The position numbers and the translations under genes were made by a program. The notes below the pieces were generated by a model. That model was not told the DNA's origin and did no database searches. It was given only the letters and a program-made list of their open reading frames with translations. From positions 1 to 59,320 of the forward strand of contig JAOUNI010000011.1 in the NCBI GenBank assembly GCA_029881035.1: 59,320 bases of DNA. Direction: 5' to 3'. Shown here piece after piece: positions 8,633 to 18,061 of this stretch (the stretch's first letter is position 1; the number at the start of each line of letters is the position of its first letter). This DNA comes from Gammaproteobacteria bacterium (GTDB lineage Bacteria > Pseudomonadota > Gammaproteobacteria > SZUA-229).

Positions 8633-11011
8633 CTATATACCTTCCTCGATTTCCCGCTTTAATGCATTCGCCATGGCGATACCGCTGGCGTAACGTTTTT
8701 CTGGATCTTTCTGTAACGCCTTATTAATGATGCGCGAAGCACTCGCAGGTAAGTCAGCTCGTAAGTCTTTTACGGGTCTATGTTTTTCATTGGCTATTTT
8801 ATAAGCCAGATTGCCCAGACTATCACCGCTGAATGGAAGTTTGCCGGTTAATAATTGATAAAAACTAATGCCCAGAGAATAGATATCGGCTCGTCCATCA
8901 ACATGCTTACCGGTAATCTGCTCCGGCGACATATAAGAAGGGCTGCCCAAAAAACTACCAGTTTTTGTTTTAACCGAATCAGTAATGCGCGCAATGCCGA
9001 AGTCGGTAATTTTCACACGTTGGTCTTCCGGGTTATACATAATATTGCCGGGTTTGATATCGCGATGAACAATATTTTGTTTGTGCGCGTAATCCAGGGC
9101 TGTGGCGACCACCAGAATAATGCGATAAACCTCATTCACGGGCAGTAATTTTTCCGATTGAGTAAAATCAGACAGAGGTACGCCTGCCGCATAGTCCATG
9201 GCGATAAAAGCAAAGTCATGCTCTTCGCCGACATCATAAACAGTGACAATATCACTGTGACTCAACCGTCCAGCCGCCTCGGCTTCACGGAAAAAACGTG
9301 ATTTAACGGTTTTTAATTCTTTGGCTGTAAATTGCGTGTAATCGAGTGTTTTGATGGCAACCTTGCGATTTATTTTTGGGTCTATACCGAGATAGACTAC
9401 GCCCATAGCGCCACGACCTAATTCTCTTTCAATTTTATAGCGACCAAATTCAGGCATTTCCATTTGTGACATGACTAACGTTTTCTGTGCCTGGACAGGT
9501 GATGAAATATGAGAAGGTGTTTCTGATATGCCAATAATGGAGTGAAGACGCTTCTCTATGTCTTTATAATTTTTACGCCGAGTATTTATTTCCGAATAAA
9601 TTTGTAAAGCTCTATCATATTTTCGTTTGCGTTCAAAACGTAAACCAATTTCATATAAATCTGATAAGACTTCATCGTCAGCGTTACATTTTAACAAACT
9701 GGTAATAGCTGTCTCATAATCGCCCTTTTCGTATTGGTAGTGGCCCAGCTGAAACCAGGCGTTATGCTGTTTCTGTAATAGGTTATTTAAAATTTCCTTG
9801 CCCGATAAATAAACATAAACAGCCAGCTGACCGATCAGCATTAGCAATAGAATATTGATGGTAGGCCACCATATTCCCTTGAGGATCAACAGTACCGGTT
9901 GCGCAGAAACAATGCCCATGATCAGGAAGGCACCTAGAAACAGGCCACTTTGTTTTGAAAACAGGGGTAATAGCCATAACAGGTAAATAGAAACCAGTGC
10001 CAGCAGCAGTGGCAGCAACCACCAGCTTTTAGCGGGTGTGTAATATGTTGCGTTGGCCTGTAGGCTGCTGATTGAATCAGCCAGAATCTGAAGCTGATTA
10101 ATGTCCTGAGCAATTAGTACTATCTTATTTTTAAAATAAACGCCTGGTTTATCAGATGCAGATTCGAGAGAGAGGAGATCTATTTCTGTATGGCGTCCAG
10201 TTAGTGAGGAAAAATAGCTAAACACTTTACCCGAAAGATTGGCATGAATTTGCGATGCATCAAGTTCAATCAGACCATTTTCACTCCAGTGTAATTTTTT
10301 ACTGTTTTGGAATCGACTAAATACGGCAAGACTTAAATCGGGTAGAGTAAAAGCTCTGACTTCGTCATACCAGATTAAAGCCTGTTCATTTGATATGTGT
10401 AAATCAAAAGGGTAAACACGATAAGGCAGTTGAGTGTTGGTCAGTCTAAAAGTTTGTGCCTCTGGTAAAAATAATGATGGAATATATTTCCGCCAACCAT
10501 CTTTATAGAGCAATGTTTCGTTATAGGTAATATTGTTTTGCTGTTGTGGTGAGCTGTTATATTGAGTTAAGAATACATGCTGGTTTTCCAGCATCCACGC
10601 AAGCTTGTTTCGTTCACCCTCAGTAGGTTGCCATTTTGTCACTTCATCTTTGTTGTCAGAAGTTGATGAGGGTTTCTTCTTACCAGTATCAGTTCCTTCT
10701 TCATCAAGTTGTACATAATCCATTTGTGGGAAATCATCACTGAGCCAGACAATTTCTGCTGCATCTGATTTTTTTAACTTACGTAAAAGGAAGCGAAGTT
10801 CACGTATCCCCTGGGGTGTTTGCAGGTGTGCATCGTCCAGTTGTATTGTACGAATGTCGCTTGATTGTGTTTTTGTGGGCAATAAATAACTGGCAAAGCG
10901 AAACATCTGCGCATCCAGCCAGCGAATATTGCTATTCTGTGATATCAACAATGTCATCATAAAACAGATGACTATGAATAGAGAAAAATAAAGTCGACGA
11001 TGCTGATTCAA
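8633..11011 (-). CDS. Membrane Ser/Thr protein kinase with CHASE2-like sensor and TPR linker
   Basis: A 792-residue receptor kinase. It has an N-terminal helix (about 7-24), a periplasmic region of about 300 residues with CHASE2-like features (a FLLRKL/IVWLSDD start and a KIVLIAQ end), then three closely spaced membrane helices (about 329-350, 355-378, 382-402), the typical CHASE2 layout. Two TPR-like repeats follow at 417-480. The Hanks-type kinase domain lies at about 525-785 with glycine loop GRGAMG (532-537), Lys554, HRDIKPGN (649-656), DFG (670-672) and GSPSYMSPEQ. All catalytic residues are present. Unusually, the kinase is C-terminal and cytoplasmic behind the sensor. It is divergent from the membrane-protein/vWA pair at 11280-13400, suggesting a shared pathway. 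Confidence 0.9.
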   Translation of the reverse strand: MNQHRRLYFSLFIVICFMMTLLISQNSNIRWLDAQMFRFASYLLPTKTQSSDIRTIQLDDAHLQTPQGIRELRFLLRKLKKSDAAEIVWLSDDFPQMDYVQLDEEGTDTGKKKPSSTSDNKDEVTKWQPTEGERNKLAWMLENQHVFLTQYNSSPQQQNNITYNETLLYKDGWRKYIPSLFLPEAQTFRLTNTQLPYRVYPFDLHISNEQALIWYDEVRAFTLPDLSLAVFSRFQNSKKLHWSENGLIELDASQIHANLSGKVFSYFSSLTGRHTEIDLLSLESASDKPGVYFKNKIVLIAQDINQLQILADSISSLQANATYYTPAKSWWLLPLLLALVSIYLLWLLPLFSKQSGLFLGAFLIMGIVSAQPVLLILKGIWWPTINILLLMLIGQLAVYVYLSGKEILNNLLQKQHNAWFQLGHYQYEKGDYETAITSLLKCNADDEVLSDLYEIGLRFERKRKYDRALQIYSEINTRRKNYKDIEKRLHSIIGISETPSHISSPVQAQKTLVMSQMEMPEFGRYKIERELGRGAMGVVYLGIDPKINRKVAIKTLDYTQFTAKELKTVKSRFFREAEAAGRLSHSDIVTVYDVGEEHDFAFIAMDYAAGVPLSDFTQSEKLLPVNEVYRIILVVATALDYAHKQNIVHRDIKPGNIMYNPEDQRVKITDFGIARITDSVKTKTGSFLGSPSYMSPEQITGKHVDGRADIYSLGISFYQLLTGKLPFSGDSLGNLAYKIANEKHRPVKDLRADLPASASRIINKALQKDPEKRYASGIAMANALKREIEEGI

Positions 11012-11056
11012 TGGGAAACCTGTGGTGTAATACAGCCTTAAAGCCAGTTAAGTATA

Positions 11057-11068
11057 GTATAGCTATAC
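11057..11068. promoter_or_regulatory. 12-bp palindrome in divergent promoter region
   Basis: GTATAGCTATAC is a perfect palindrome lying between the divergent kinase and membrane-protein genes (gap 11012-11279), 46 bp before the kinase start. A second hairpin (TCAAG/CTTGA around 11078-11095) follows. The gap is AT-rich and otherwise holds no gene. The palindrome may be an operator for a regulator of both transcripts; this is inference from position. Confidence 0.3.
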
Positions 11069-11279
11069 ATTTTGTCATCAAGATAAAAGCTTGATAAGTT
11101 ATTTGTTAGTTGCTAATGTGGTATCGGTTGATGTGATATAAAGCATAACCATCTGCCACTAAATAATAAAATTACTTCAAGCTAATATATCAAATGGTAG
11201 CCATTAATATCCGGCTACATCTAAAGCTCATAATTAATAAAATAAGTTAATAAGCACATGCTAACGCATGGAGGTTGTT

Positions 11280-12719
11280 ATGTCATTTTCAGAAATTATG
11301 TCCATTTGGTGGCCAGCTCAACCCGGTGTATCAATATTGATCTGGTCAATTGTTATGATTTTATTGATGTGGATGGCTCGTACACCTGCACACAGAACTA
11401 TTAGAAGTTTTAGTCTGGTTATCCGTAATGCCATGCGAATGGCAGCGCACTCAGTCACTGCAATTGAACGCCGCTTGCTTGAACGTAACAGGGAGGTTCT
11501 GTTAACTACAGGCCTGCAAGAAACCGAACGATATATTGAGCGTGAATTTCAGCGTGTAGAAGATGTAGTTACCCGTGATTTAAGTGGCTACCCCTCATTG
11601 CAACGTGATTTGAAAGAACAGATTATAAAGATTGACGAAGATTATCGTGAGTCGGCAGAAGTCCCGCCAGTACCAAAAAATTATATAGATGCCATTGAAG
11701 CTGTAAATAAAATTAATAGCAATGGTGATTCAATGGTGTCCAATATCCTCAAAGCAATTCATGCTACGATGAAACGTAATTGCGAAAAAGAGACAGCTGA
11801 GTATCGTCGTTCAAGCAAGCAACGCCATAAACTGCTAAAAGTGATGATGCCCTATTGGCGAAATTTGAGTAAAACTCTGGAGAGTGTTGAAAGAAAAATC
11901 GTTGGTCTTGAAGAACGCTCAAAAGTTATTGATGCTCAAATAGAAAAATACGAACAGATAATGGCAAAAACGAGTCTGGCTGAAAGAGTATTGACTTCAT
12001 CATCAATGACACAGTTTTTCACCTCAGGCCTGGTATTAGTCATTGCGTTATTGGGCGCTTATGTCAATTTTCAGTTAATTGCGCTACCTATGTCAGAAAT
12101 GGTTGGTGGTGCCAGTCGGTTGGGGCCAATGCGGGCATCGGACGTGGCGGCACTGGTGCTGGTATTTTTTGAGATAGTGCTGGGTCTATTTCTGATGGAG
12201 GCTTTTCAGATTACCCGGCTGTTTCCGATTATCAGTGCGCTTAATGACAAGCTACGGAAGAATATGGCGTTGATTGCATTTATATTCCTGTTTATTTTTG
12301 CTGGCGTTGAATCATCATTGGCCTACATGCGAGACCTGCTAGCAGCTGATCGCGAAGCATTGACACAATCATTAGCTGGAGTGGCAGTAGTTGCTCCAGA
12401 GTTTCGCTGGATTACTACAGTAGGGCAAATGGTTATGGGTTTCATTTTACCTTTTGCATTAATGCTGGTGGCGATCCCTTTAGAATCATTTGTACATTCA
12501 CTAAGAACAGTTATAGGCATGGTCGGCGTTTTTCTGTTGCAGATGCTTGCTTTCTTTATCAGGCAGCTGGGTAGTCTTTCCAGTAATGTGGGTTACATCC
12601 TGCTAAATGTTTATGATCTGATTATTTTTATACCACTGAAAATAGAAGAAATGGTCGGCAATAAAAAATCGAAATCAGTAGTCGATATTAAAGATGCAGT
12701 TTCATCGATGACAAGTTAA
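11280..12719 (+). CDS. Large coiled-coil inner-membrane protein, function unknown
   Basis: A 479-residue protein I cannot assign to a named family. One membrane helix near the N-terminus (about 16-34) is followed by a charged, largely helical cytoplasmic region (about 40-245) with coiled-coil character, then at least five further membrane helices (around 248-270, 290-315, 335-355, 395-415, 420-440) and a short hydrophilic tail. I choose the ATG at 11280 because GGAGG (11270-11274) precedes it by 5 nt; an in-frame ATG at 11268 overlaps that ribosome site. The next gene (vWA lipoprotein) starts 12 bp after its stop, so the two are co-transcribed. A link to the divergent CHASE2-like kinase is suggested by position. 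Confidence 0.75.
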   Translation: MSFSEIMSIWWPAQPGVSILIWSIVMILLMWMARTPAHRTIRSFSLVIRNAMRMAAHSVTAIERRLLERNREVLLTTGLQETERYIEREFQRVEDVVTRDLSGYPSLQRDLKEQIIKIDEDYRESAEVPPVPKNYIDAIEAVNKINSNGDSMVSNILKAIHATMKRNCEKETAEYRRSSKQRHKLLKVMMPYWRNLSKTLESVERKIVGLEERSKVIDAQIEKYEQIMAKTSLAERVLTSSSMTQFFTSGLVLVIALLGAYVNFQLIALPMSEMVGGASRLGPMRASDVAALVLVFFEIVLGLFLMEAFQITRLFPIISALNDKLRKNMALIAFIFLFIFAGVESSLAYMRDLLAADREALTQSLAGVAVVAPEFRWITTVGQMVMGFILPFALMLVAIPLESFVHSLRTVIGMVGVFLLQMLAFFIRQLGSLSSNVGYILLNVYDLIIFIPLKIEEMVGNKKSKSVVDIKDAVSSMTS

Positions 12720-12731
12720 CAGGTGGACGTT

Positions 12732-13400
12732 ATGAAAAACACAATATTAAATAAAATATCGAAACTAATTATTCTAATGGTATTTTCTGTACTGCCTGCC
12801 TGCTCTGGTGGTGGATCGCATGCAACCTCAGTTGTGTTGTTGCTGGATACGTCAGGCACTTATACTAACGAGCTGGAAAAAGCTCAGTCAATAATCAATT
12901 ATATTTTGGGTACACTAAGTAGTGGCGATTCCTTTACTGTGGCTCGCATAGATAGTGGTAGTTTCAGTGAGAAGGATATCGTTGCAAAAATGACTTTTGA
13001 TGACAGGCCGTCAGCGGCCAATTCACAGAAGCGTACTTTTCAGGCTGCTATTAATAAAATGGTAGCCGAGGTAAAAAGCAGTACTTATACTGATATTAGT
13101 GGTGGCATGTTGCAGGCAATAGAGTTTCTCGAAGAATCGGGTGCAGGCAATCGGCATGTATTTGTGTTCTCGGATATGAAAGAAGAAATCCCGGAGGGGC
13201 ATATACGTGATTTCCCAATTAATTTTGCCGGGGTGACTGTTACTGCATTGAACGTGACCAAACTACGTTCAGATAATGTTGATCCACGTGAATACCTCGA
13301 TAGATTAGCTGACTGGAAGAGTCGGGTTGAATCGAATGGTGGTGCATGGCGTGTGGTGAATGATCTTGAGCGCATAGAGGGGTTGCTGCAAAACGACTAG
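12732..13400 (+). CDS. von Willebrand factor A-like lipoprotein
   Basis: A 222-residue predicted lipoprotein. Its signal peptide ends in lipobox LPAC with Cys24, followed by a Gly/Ser spacer. The mature part starts as a vWA fold: VVLLLDTSGTY carries the DxSxT metal-site motif (Asp39, Ser41, Thr43), a later Thr lies in SSTYTDISGGM, and an Asp in HVFVFSDMKEE, together the expected MIDAS positions. Such domains bind a protein ligand through a metal ion. The ATG at 12732 follows AGGTGG; the GTG at 12723 is less likely. It forms an operon with the membrane protein upstream, and both may form one envelope complex sensed or controlled by the divergent kinase. Confidence 0.85.
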   Translation: MKNTILNKISKLIILMVFSVLPACSGGGSHATSVVLLLDTSGTYTNELEKAQSIINYILGTLSSGDSFTVARIDSGSFSEKDIVAKMTFDDRPSAANSQKRTFQAAINKMVAEVKSSTYTDISGGMLQAIEFLEESGAGNRHVFVFSDMKEEIPEGHIRDFPINFAGVTVTALNVTKLRSDNVDPREYLDRLADWKSRVESNGGAWRVVNDLERIEGLLQND

Positions 13401-13660
13401 GTTTTTCTGAATCGTTTTGTTTGTGGGGTAGCAGAATTTCTAGTGTGTCGATTGAAAGTTTAATTAAGTAGAATTAATGATCTGATTAAGCAAGGCAAGT
13501 TAGATGTTGATTGCTCAGCGGAGTGGTTGTGTGGCGGCAATAAAATATTTCGGGAAGTTGACTGTAGCTGTTTTCAAATTGCAGTTGTTCAAGTTTTTTA
13601 TGTTGCCATTACGAATGGGAGCCAACTTTCTACAACCAGATATTTATGTGGGTTTGCTTA

Positions 13661-14017
13661 TTATTTAACTATTTCGCGCCAGCGTTTGTAGTCAGTTTCT
13701 GTATTCATTATTGCATGAAGAACAACGCCTGCCTGATAGGTGTCTTCCGCTTCGATTACACGACACCAGCGTACCTTGCCGGATAAAAAGAATTCACTGG
13801 GATCATCCTTAAGTTCTATCGACATATTAATTGTGCTATCTGCGGGTAACGCGCTGCTTAATTTGATTCGTAGGCCTGTAGCGGAAATATCAACGGTAGA
13901 GCCATTAAGTTTTTTACCTAGTAGCTCAGGATTACGAGAGGTAGAGATAATAGTCAGGCTTAATACTTCCTGTTGATCACGACGAGTACTAATTCTACGG
14001 TTATTCTGATCAGGCAT
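13661..14017 (-). CDS. PilZ domain protein, copy 2
   Basis: A 118-residue PilZ protein, the paralogue of the gene at 7726-8082: same length, about 60 percent identical, both ending TDYKRWR-x2-VK. The RxxxR (R8-x3-R12) and DxSxxG (DISATG) motifs are intact, so it should bind c-di-GMP. The 260 bp to its left (13401-13660) holds no gene that I can see. It is monocistronic, convergent with the vWA gene. Confidence 0.9.
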   Translation of the reverse strand: MPDQNNRRISTRRDQQEVLSLTIISTSRNPELLGKKLNGSTVDISATGLRIKLSSALPADSTINMSIELKDDPSEFFLSGKVRWCRVIEAEDTYQAGVVLHAIMNTETDYKRWREIVK

Positions 14018-14175
14018 GGAGTTTATTCTTCAGGTAATGAAACAGTTTTTATTGTTATTTACGTTTGTAATATTATTATAAATATAGTGGTATTTATACA
14101 CGATAGATTAATTTTAACAATATAATTTGTAGGTTAATGTATGCTTTTTTCTGGATGACTCTGAGCTTGATCATG

Positions 14176-14982
14176 CTACATCTGTAATACGTTGACTGTT
14201 TCCCCCCATAATTGACTAATTTGTTTTTGCGCTATATCGGGTGCACCGCTACTCCAGAATTCATCTTTGCCGGGTACTGTATTTGTTGTTAATAAAGACG
14301 CATTGTCTAAACGTCTGGCGGCCTCTTTGGCAACTGCAAGATCGGTATTTATTATTTCTACATTGGGGCCTGCTATTTTTTTTATACTCTGTTCTAAATA
14401 AGCGTAATGTGTGCAGCCAAGTACAATATTGTCAGCACCCCTGGCCAGGAGAGGAGAGACATATTCTTTAATGAGTTGTTCGGTGATATCGCTGTCCAGG
14501 TTCAGCGCTTCAACCTGTTCCATTAAACCGGGGCAGGGCTGAACTTCTATTTTTACATGGGTGGAAAAGCTGTTGGCCAAAGCGTTGAATGAAGTGCTTT
14601 TGAGAGTCTGTGTTGTCGCCAGTACACCAATAATGCCGCTTCTGGTTTTAAATGCCGCAGGCTTAACACCGGGTTCAACACCCACAATGGGAATTGAATA
14701 ATTAGCGCGAAGCTGTTTTATCGACGAAACGGTTGCTGTGTTGCAGGCGATCACCACCGCCTTGGCATTTCGTTCTAACAGGAATTCAATGATTGAGGAT
14801 GATCTCTGGTAAATATACGACTCTGATTTGTCACCGTAGGGCGCATGAGCAGAATCAGCGATATACAGCAGGTTTTCATTGGGCAGTATTTCCCGGATTC
14901 GCCGTGCTATCGATAAGCCGCCGATGCCAGAATCAAAAATTCCAATAGGATTTGCATTAATCATAAATTGCAGTGATGCCAT
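14176..14982 (-). CDS. murI: Glutamate racemase
   Basis: A 268-residue enzyme (family 250-290) that converts L-glutamate to D-glutamate for peptidoglycan. Motifs are GIFDSGIGGLS near the N-terminus, DSAHAPYGDKS, the first catalytic cysteine in IACNTAT and the second in LGCTHYAYL. It may start at the ATG at 14982 or six codons later (MINANPIG); neither has a strong ribosome site. It lies downstream of, and on the same strand as, the mtn genes, 83 bp after mtnA. Confidence 0.95.
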   Translation of the reverse strand: MASLQFMINANPIGIFDSGIGGLSIARRIREILPNENLLYIADSAHAPYGDKSESYIYQRSSSIIEFLLERNAKAVVIACNTATVSSIKQLRANYSIPIVGVEPGVKPAAFKTRSGIIGVLATTQTLKSTSFNALANSFSTHVKIEVQPCPGLMEQVEALNLDSDITEQLIKEYVSPLLARGADNIVLGCTHYAYLEQSIKKIAGPNVEIINTDLAVAKEAARRLDNASLLTTNTVPGKDEFWSSGAPDIAQKQISQLWGETVNVLQM

Positions 14983-15065
14983 AGAGGCCTAACAGCTTGG
15001 TGAAGACTTCGGTCAGAAAAACAGGCCAGGTGACGATTTCTCTGTGCCTTCGCGGTTAGCGCATC

Positions 15066-16097
15066 TTACACGTTTAATAGTGCATTTTCCTTAACATCAT
15101 TTTGATTGAATACACCTTTATCCAGTACCCAGCCGGTGACCAGTTTGGCGGGGGTGACATCGAAGGCGGGATTGTAGACAGGGGCATTTTTCGGCGTCCA
15201 GTGGCATTCGCCGGAGCTGCCGCTGACGCCTCTGACGCCTCTGACTTCCTGCGCATTTCTCTGTTCGATGGGGATGTCGCGGCCATGACCACAATTGGGG
15301 TCGATGGTGGTGACCGGGGCGACGACGTAAAACGGGATCTGGTGATAGCTGGCCAGCACAGCCAGAGCGTAGGTGCCGACTTTGTTGGCGAAGTCGCCGT
15401 TGGTGGCGATGCGGTCGGCGCCGACGAAGATGATATCGACTTCGCCTGCGGCCATTAAGCTGCCAGCAACGTTGTCGCAGATCAGCTGGTAGGGCACACC
15501 GGCTTTTTCCAGCTCCCAGCTGGTCAGGCGGCCGCCCTGTAATAATGGCCGGGTTTCATCAACCCAGACCTTGATGTTCTTGCCCTGCTGATGAGCAGTG
15601 GTGATGACGCCGAGCGCGGTGCCGACACCGGCGGTGGCGAGGCTGCCGGTATTGCAGTGGGTCAGGATGCGTGCATTCGGTTTTACCAGTGCGGCGCCGT
15701 GTGCCGACATCGCGGCGCACAGTCTCACATCTTCTTCAAAAATGGCCACGGCTTCATCGCTGATGGTTTTAGCCAGCGCGCCCTGATCGACTTTGTTTTG
15801 CAGGCGATCGAGGTAGTTCATCAAATTCACGGCGGTCGGGCGAGCGGCGCGCAGTTTGGCGATCAACTCGGTCAGTTGTAATTTGTCAGCCCCCTGTTCG
15901 GCAATGTGGCCGACCCAGAGCGAGGCGGCGATGCCGATCAGGGGCGCACCGCGGATCGCCAGCCCCTGAATCAGCGAGACCAGATCATCGGCGTGTGTAC
16001 ACACCTGCCAGTCTTCTTCGGCGGGCAGCCGGCGCTGGTCGAGTACGTGCAGCTGGCCGTTTCGATAACGTAGGCTGGTAGCGAGTAAATCTTGCAT
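15066..16097 (-). CDS. mtnA: S-methyl-5-thioribose-1-phosphate isomerase
   Basis: A 343-residue enzyme of the methionine salvage pathway that isomerises methylthioribose-1-phosphate to methylthioribulose-1-phosphate. Family motifs are IRGAPLIGI, the catalytic Cys in [10 protein letters not shown], and the catalytic Asp in [12 protein letters not shown]. It is the last gene of a leftward operon mtnB-mtnC-mtnD-mtnA, 2 bp after mtnD. No mtnK kinase is present, so the substrate probably comes from an MTA phosphorylase coded elsewhere. Confidence 0.96.
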   Translation of the reverse strand: MQDLLATSLRYRNGQLHVLDQRRLPAEEDWQVCTHADDLVSLIQGLAIRGAPLIGIAASLWVGHIAEQGADKLQLTELIAKLRAARPTAVNLMNYLDRLQNKVDQGALAKTISDEAVAIFEEDVRLCAAMSAHGAALVKPNARILTHCNTGSLATAGVGTALGVITTAHQQGKNIKVWVDETRPLLQGGRLTSWELEKAGVPYQLICDNVAGSLMAAGEVDIIFVGADRIATNGDFANKVGTYALAVLASYHQIPFYVVAPVTTIDPNCGHGRDIPIEQRNAQEVRGVRGVSGSSGECHWTPKNAPVYNPAFDVTPAKLVTGWVLDKGVFNQNDVKENALLNV

Positions 16098-16099
16098 GT

Positions 16100-16645
16100 T
16101 TAGTTGTCGAGTGTCGGAAAGTTTTTGGCGATGTCATCGCCGGTAAAGTTGGCGACCCAGCCTTCCGGATTATTGAATAACCGGATCGCGGTAAACACCG
16201 GGTTCGGTCCCATGTCGAACCAGTGCCGGGTATTGGCGGGCACCGAAATCAAATCATCCTTTTCACACAGCAGGGCATAAACCTTGTCAACGAGATGGAC
16301 GACGAACAGGCCATGGCCACGTACGAAGAAACGTACTTCGTCTTCGCTGTGGGTATGTTCGGCAAGAAATTTTTCGCGGAATTCTTTTTTCTGTGGATGC
16401 GCCGGGTTCATGCTGACGACGTCATAAGACTGAAAGCCCTGCTCTGCAACCAGTCGATCAATCTCGTTTTTGTAAGCGGCAAGTATAGTGTCATTGTCGG
16501 CGTCGGCGGCCAGAGGCTGATTTGCCTGCCAGCGTTCAAAACGCATACCTGCCTGCTGCAGTTCGGTGGCGATGCTGGTGAAATCCTGCGTCACCAGCAG
16601 TGGTTTCTCGGGTGCATTTTCTGCATAAATGGTGAGCTGGCTCAT
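16100..16645 (-). CDS. mtnD: Acireductone dioxygenase
   Basis: A 181-residue cupin enzyme that oxidises the acireductone to 2-keto-4-methylthiobutyrate and formate with iron, or takes the off-pathway route with nickel. The metal ligands are in place: His97, His99 and Glu103 in [12 protein letters not shown], and His141 in NTRHWFDMG. The length is typical. It is the third gene of the mtn operon, 21 bp after mtnC. Confidence 0.96.
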   Translation of the reverse strand: MSQLTIYAENAPEKPLLVTQDFTSIATELQQAGMRFERWQANQPLAADADNDTILAAYKNEIDRLVAEQGFQSYDVVSMNPAHPQKKEFREKFLAEHTHSEDEVRFFVRGHGLFVVHLVDKVYALLCEKDDLISVPANTRHWFDMGPNPVFTAIRLFNNPEGWVANFTGDDIAKNFPTLDN

Positions 16646-16666
16646 ACTTTTATAACCTGAATAAAT

Positions 16667-17344
16667 TTAAAAGTTAATCTCGTTAAAGTTATGCGCAATG
16701 GCATGTGTGCCAGTGATCATATTCGGTTCGCGCAGCAGTTGTATCGTCTGCATACCGGCCTGGGCGGCGGCGTCCAGTTCTTCGACGATGTCGGATAAAA
16801 ATAGAATATCCTGCGCCGGCATCGCCAGTTCGGTAACAATATTTTGGTACGATTGTACTTCGCGTTTATGGCCGATGCGGGTGTCGAAATAACCTTTGAA
16901 TAATTTGGTCAGATCACCCGCATCACTATAACCAAAAAGCAATTTCTGCGCGGCTACCGAACCGCTGGAATAAACGTACAAGCTTATGCCCTGGGCAAAC
17001 CATTTTTTTAGATTCGGTTTGACATCATCGTAAACATGGCCGGTAAATGCGCCGTTTTCATAACCATGCTGCCAGATCAGACCCTGCAGGGCTTTCAGCG
17101 GTGTTGCCTTGTTATCGTCTTTGATCCACTGCAACAGGGTTTCGATTAAAACTTCAACGTCAGCATTCGGTTGATTGATGAGCTGACGAATTTCCTGCAA
17201 AAGTGAAACGACCGCGGCATCGTTTTGATATTCGTGCACATAAGTCGGCAGTTGTTTGCTGGCATAAGGAAATAATTCTTTATGCACAAAATCAATTGAG
17301 GTGGTAGTACCTTCGATGTCAGTGACAATAGCGCGGATATTCAT
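16667..17344 (-). CDS. mtnC: Enolase-phosphatase E1
   Basis: A 225-residue HAD-superfamily bifunctional enzyme that enolises and dephosphorylates 2,3-diketo-5-methylthiopentyl-1-phosphate. HAD motif I reads TDIEGTTTS (E1 enzymes have DIEGT), motif II YSSGSVAAQ, and motif III/IV FLSDIVEELDAA. The length matches the family (about 225-230). Its start overlaps the mtnB stop by 4 bp, so translation is coupled. Confidence 0.96.
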   Translation of the reverse strand: MNIRAIVTDIEGTTTSIDFVHKELFPYASKQLPTYVHEYQNDAAVVSLLQEIRQLINQPNADVEVLIETLLQWIKDDNKATPLKALQGLIWQHGYENGAFTGHVYDDVKPNLKKWFAQGISLYVYSSGSVAAQKLLFGYSDAGDLTKLFKGYFDTRIGHKREVQSYQNIVTELAMPAQDILFLSDIVEELDAAAQAGMQTIQLLREPNMITGTHAIAHNFNEINF

Positions 17345-17979
17345 TTGTGTTCCCGTAATTTTTCCTGCCAGGCGCAGGCGAATAAAAACTCAAGCCCTTC
17401 GACATGGCGCCGGGCTTCTGCCAGATCTGTGCCCCAGGCGTATAAACCGTGACCACGTACCAGCAAGCCCGGTTGCGTAATTGAATTTTGTGCCCAGCGC
17501 TGTTGCACACATTCTGCCAGCGCCGTCATGTCCTGATCATTATCGAAAATGGCGATGCTGATTTCATCTTCATGCGTGAGATTACCGGCTAGCGCTTTCT
17601 GCATTTCGAAGCCCTGCAAATGCAGATCACCTTCAGTGGCACGAGATAGAACCGTCGACGTTACCGAATGGGTGTGAAGCACTGCACCGATGCTGGCATC
17701 CAGTTGATATAAACAGGTATGCAAAGCCAGCTCGGCGGAAGGCCGTAGTGCAGGGTCGAGCGCCCGGCCGGACAGATTACAGACCATCAGGTCGTCGGTA
17801 TTCAGCTTTGTTTTATCCCGACCGGATTGCGTGATCAGGCAATGCGCTTTATCCAGTCGCACCGAAAAATTCCCGCCGGTGGCCGGTGCCCAGTCACGCG
17901 CGCCCAGAAAGTGGCAGACCTCGACTAATGCCTGTGCCTTTTCGGGAAAAGCGGTCGGTGTGAATTGTTTGGCTGACAT
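17341..17979 (-). CDS. mtnB: Methylthioribulose-1-phosphate dehydratase
   Basis: A 212-residue class II aldolase-fold enzyme that dehydrates methylthioribulose-1-phosphate. The zinc ligands appear as VLHTHSVTS and LLVRGHGLYAWG, with substrate loop GNFSVR near the N-terminus. It is the first gene of the mtn operon, so a promoter should lie in 17980-18061; I see no clear riboswitch there. Confidence 0.95.
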   Translation of the reverse strand: MSAKQFTPTAFPEKAQALVEVCHFLGARDWAPATGGNFSVRLDKAHCLITQSGRDKTKLNTDDLMVCNLSGRALDPALRPSAELALHTCLYQLDASIGAVLHTHSVTSTVLSRATEGDLHLQGFEMQKALAGNLTHEDEISIAIFDNDQDMTALAECVQQRWAQNSITQPGLLVRGHGLYAWGTDLAEARRHVEGLEFLFACAWQEKLREHK

Positions 17980-18061
17980 AATCTTTGATTGTTAAATAAT
18001 GTGCGGGTATCTTAAAACATATTAACGGCAGAGGTCATTATCGTGACTATTCTTACCGGCA

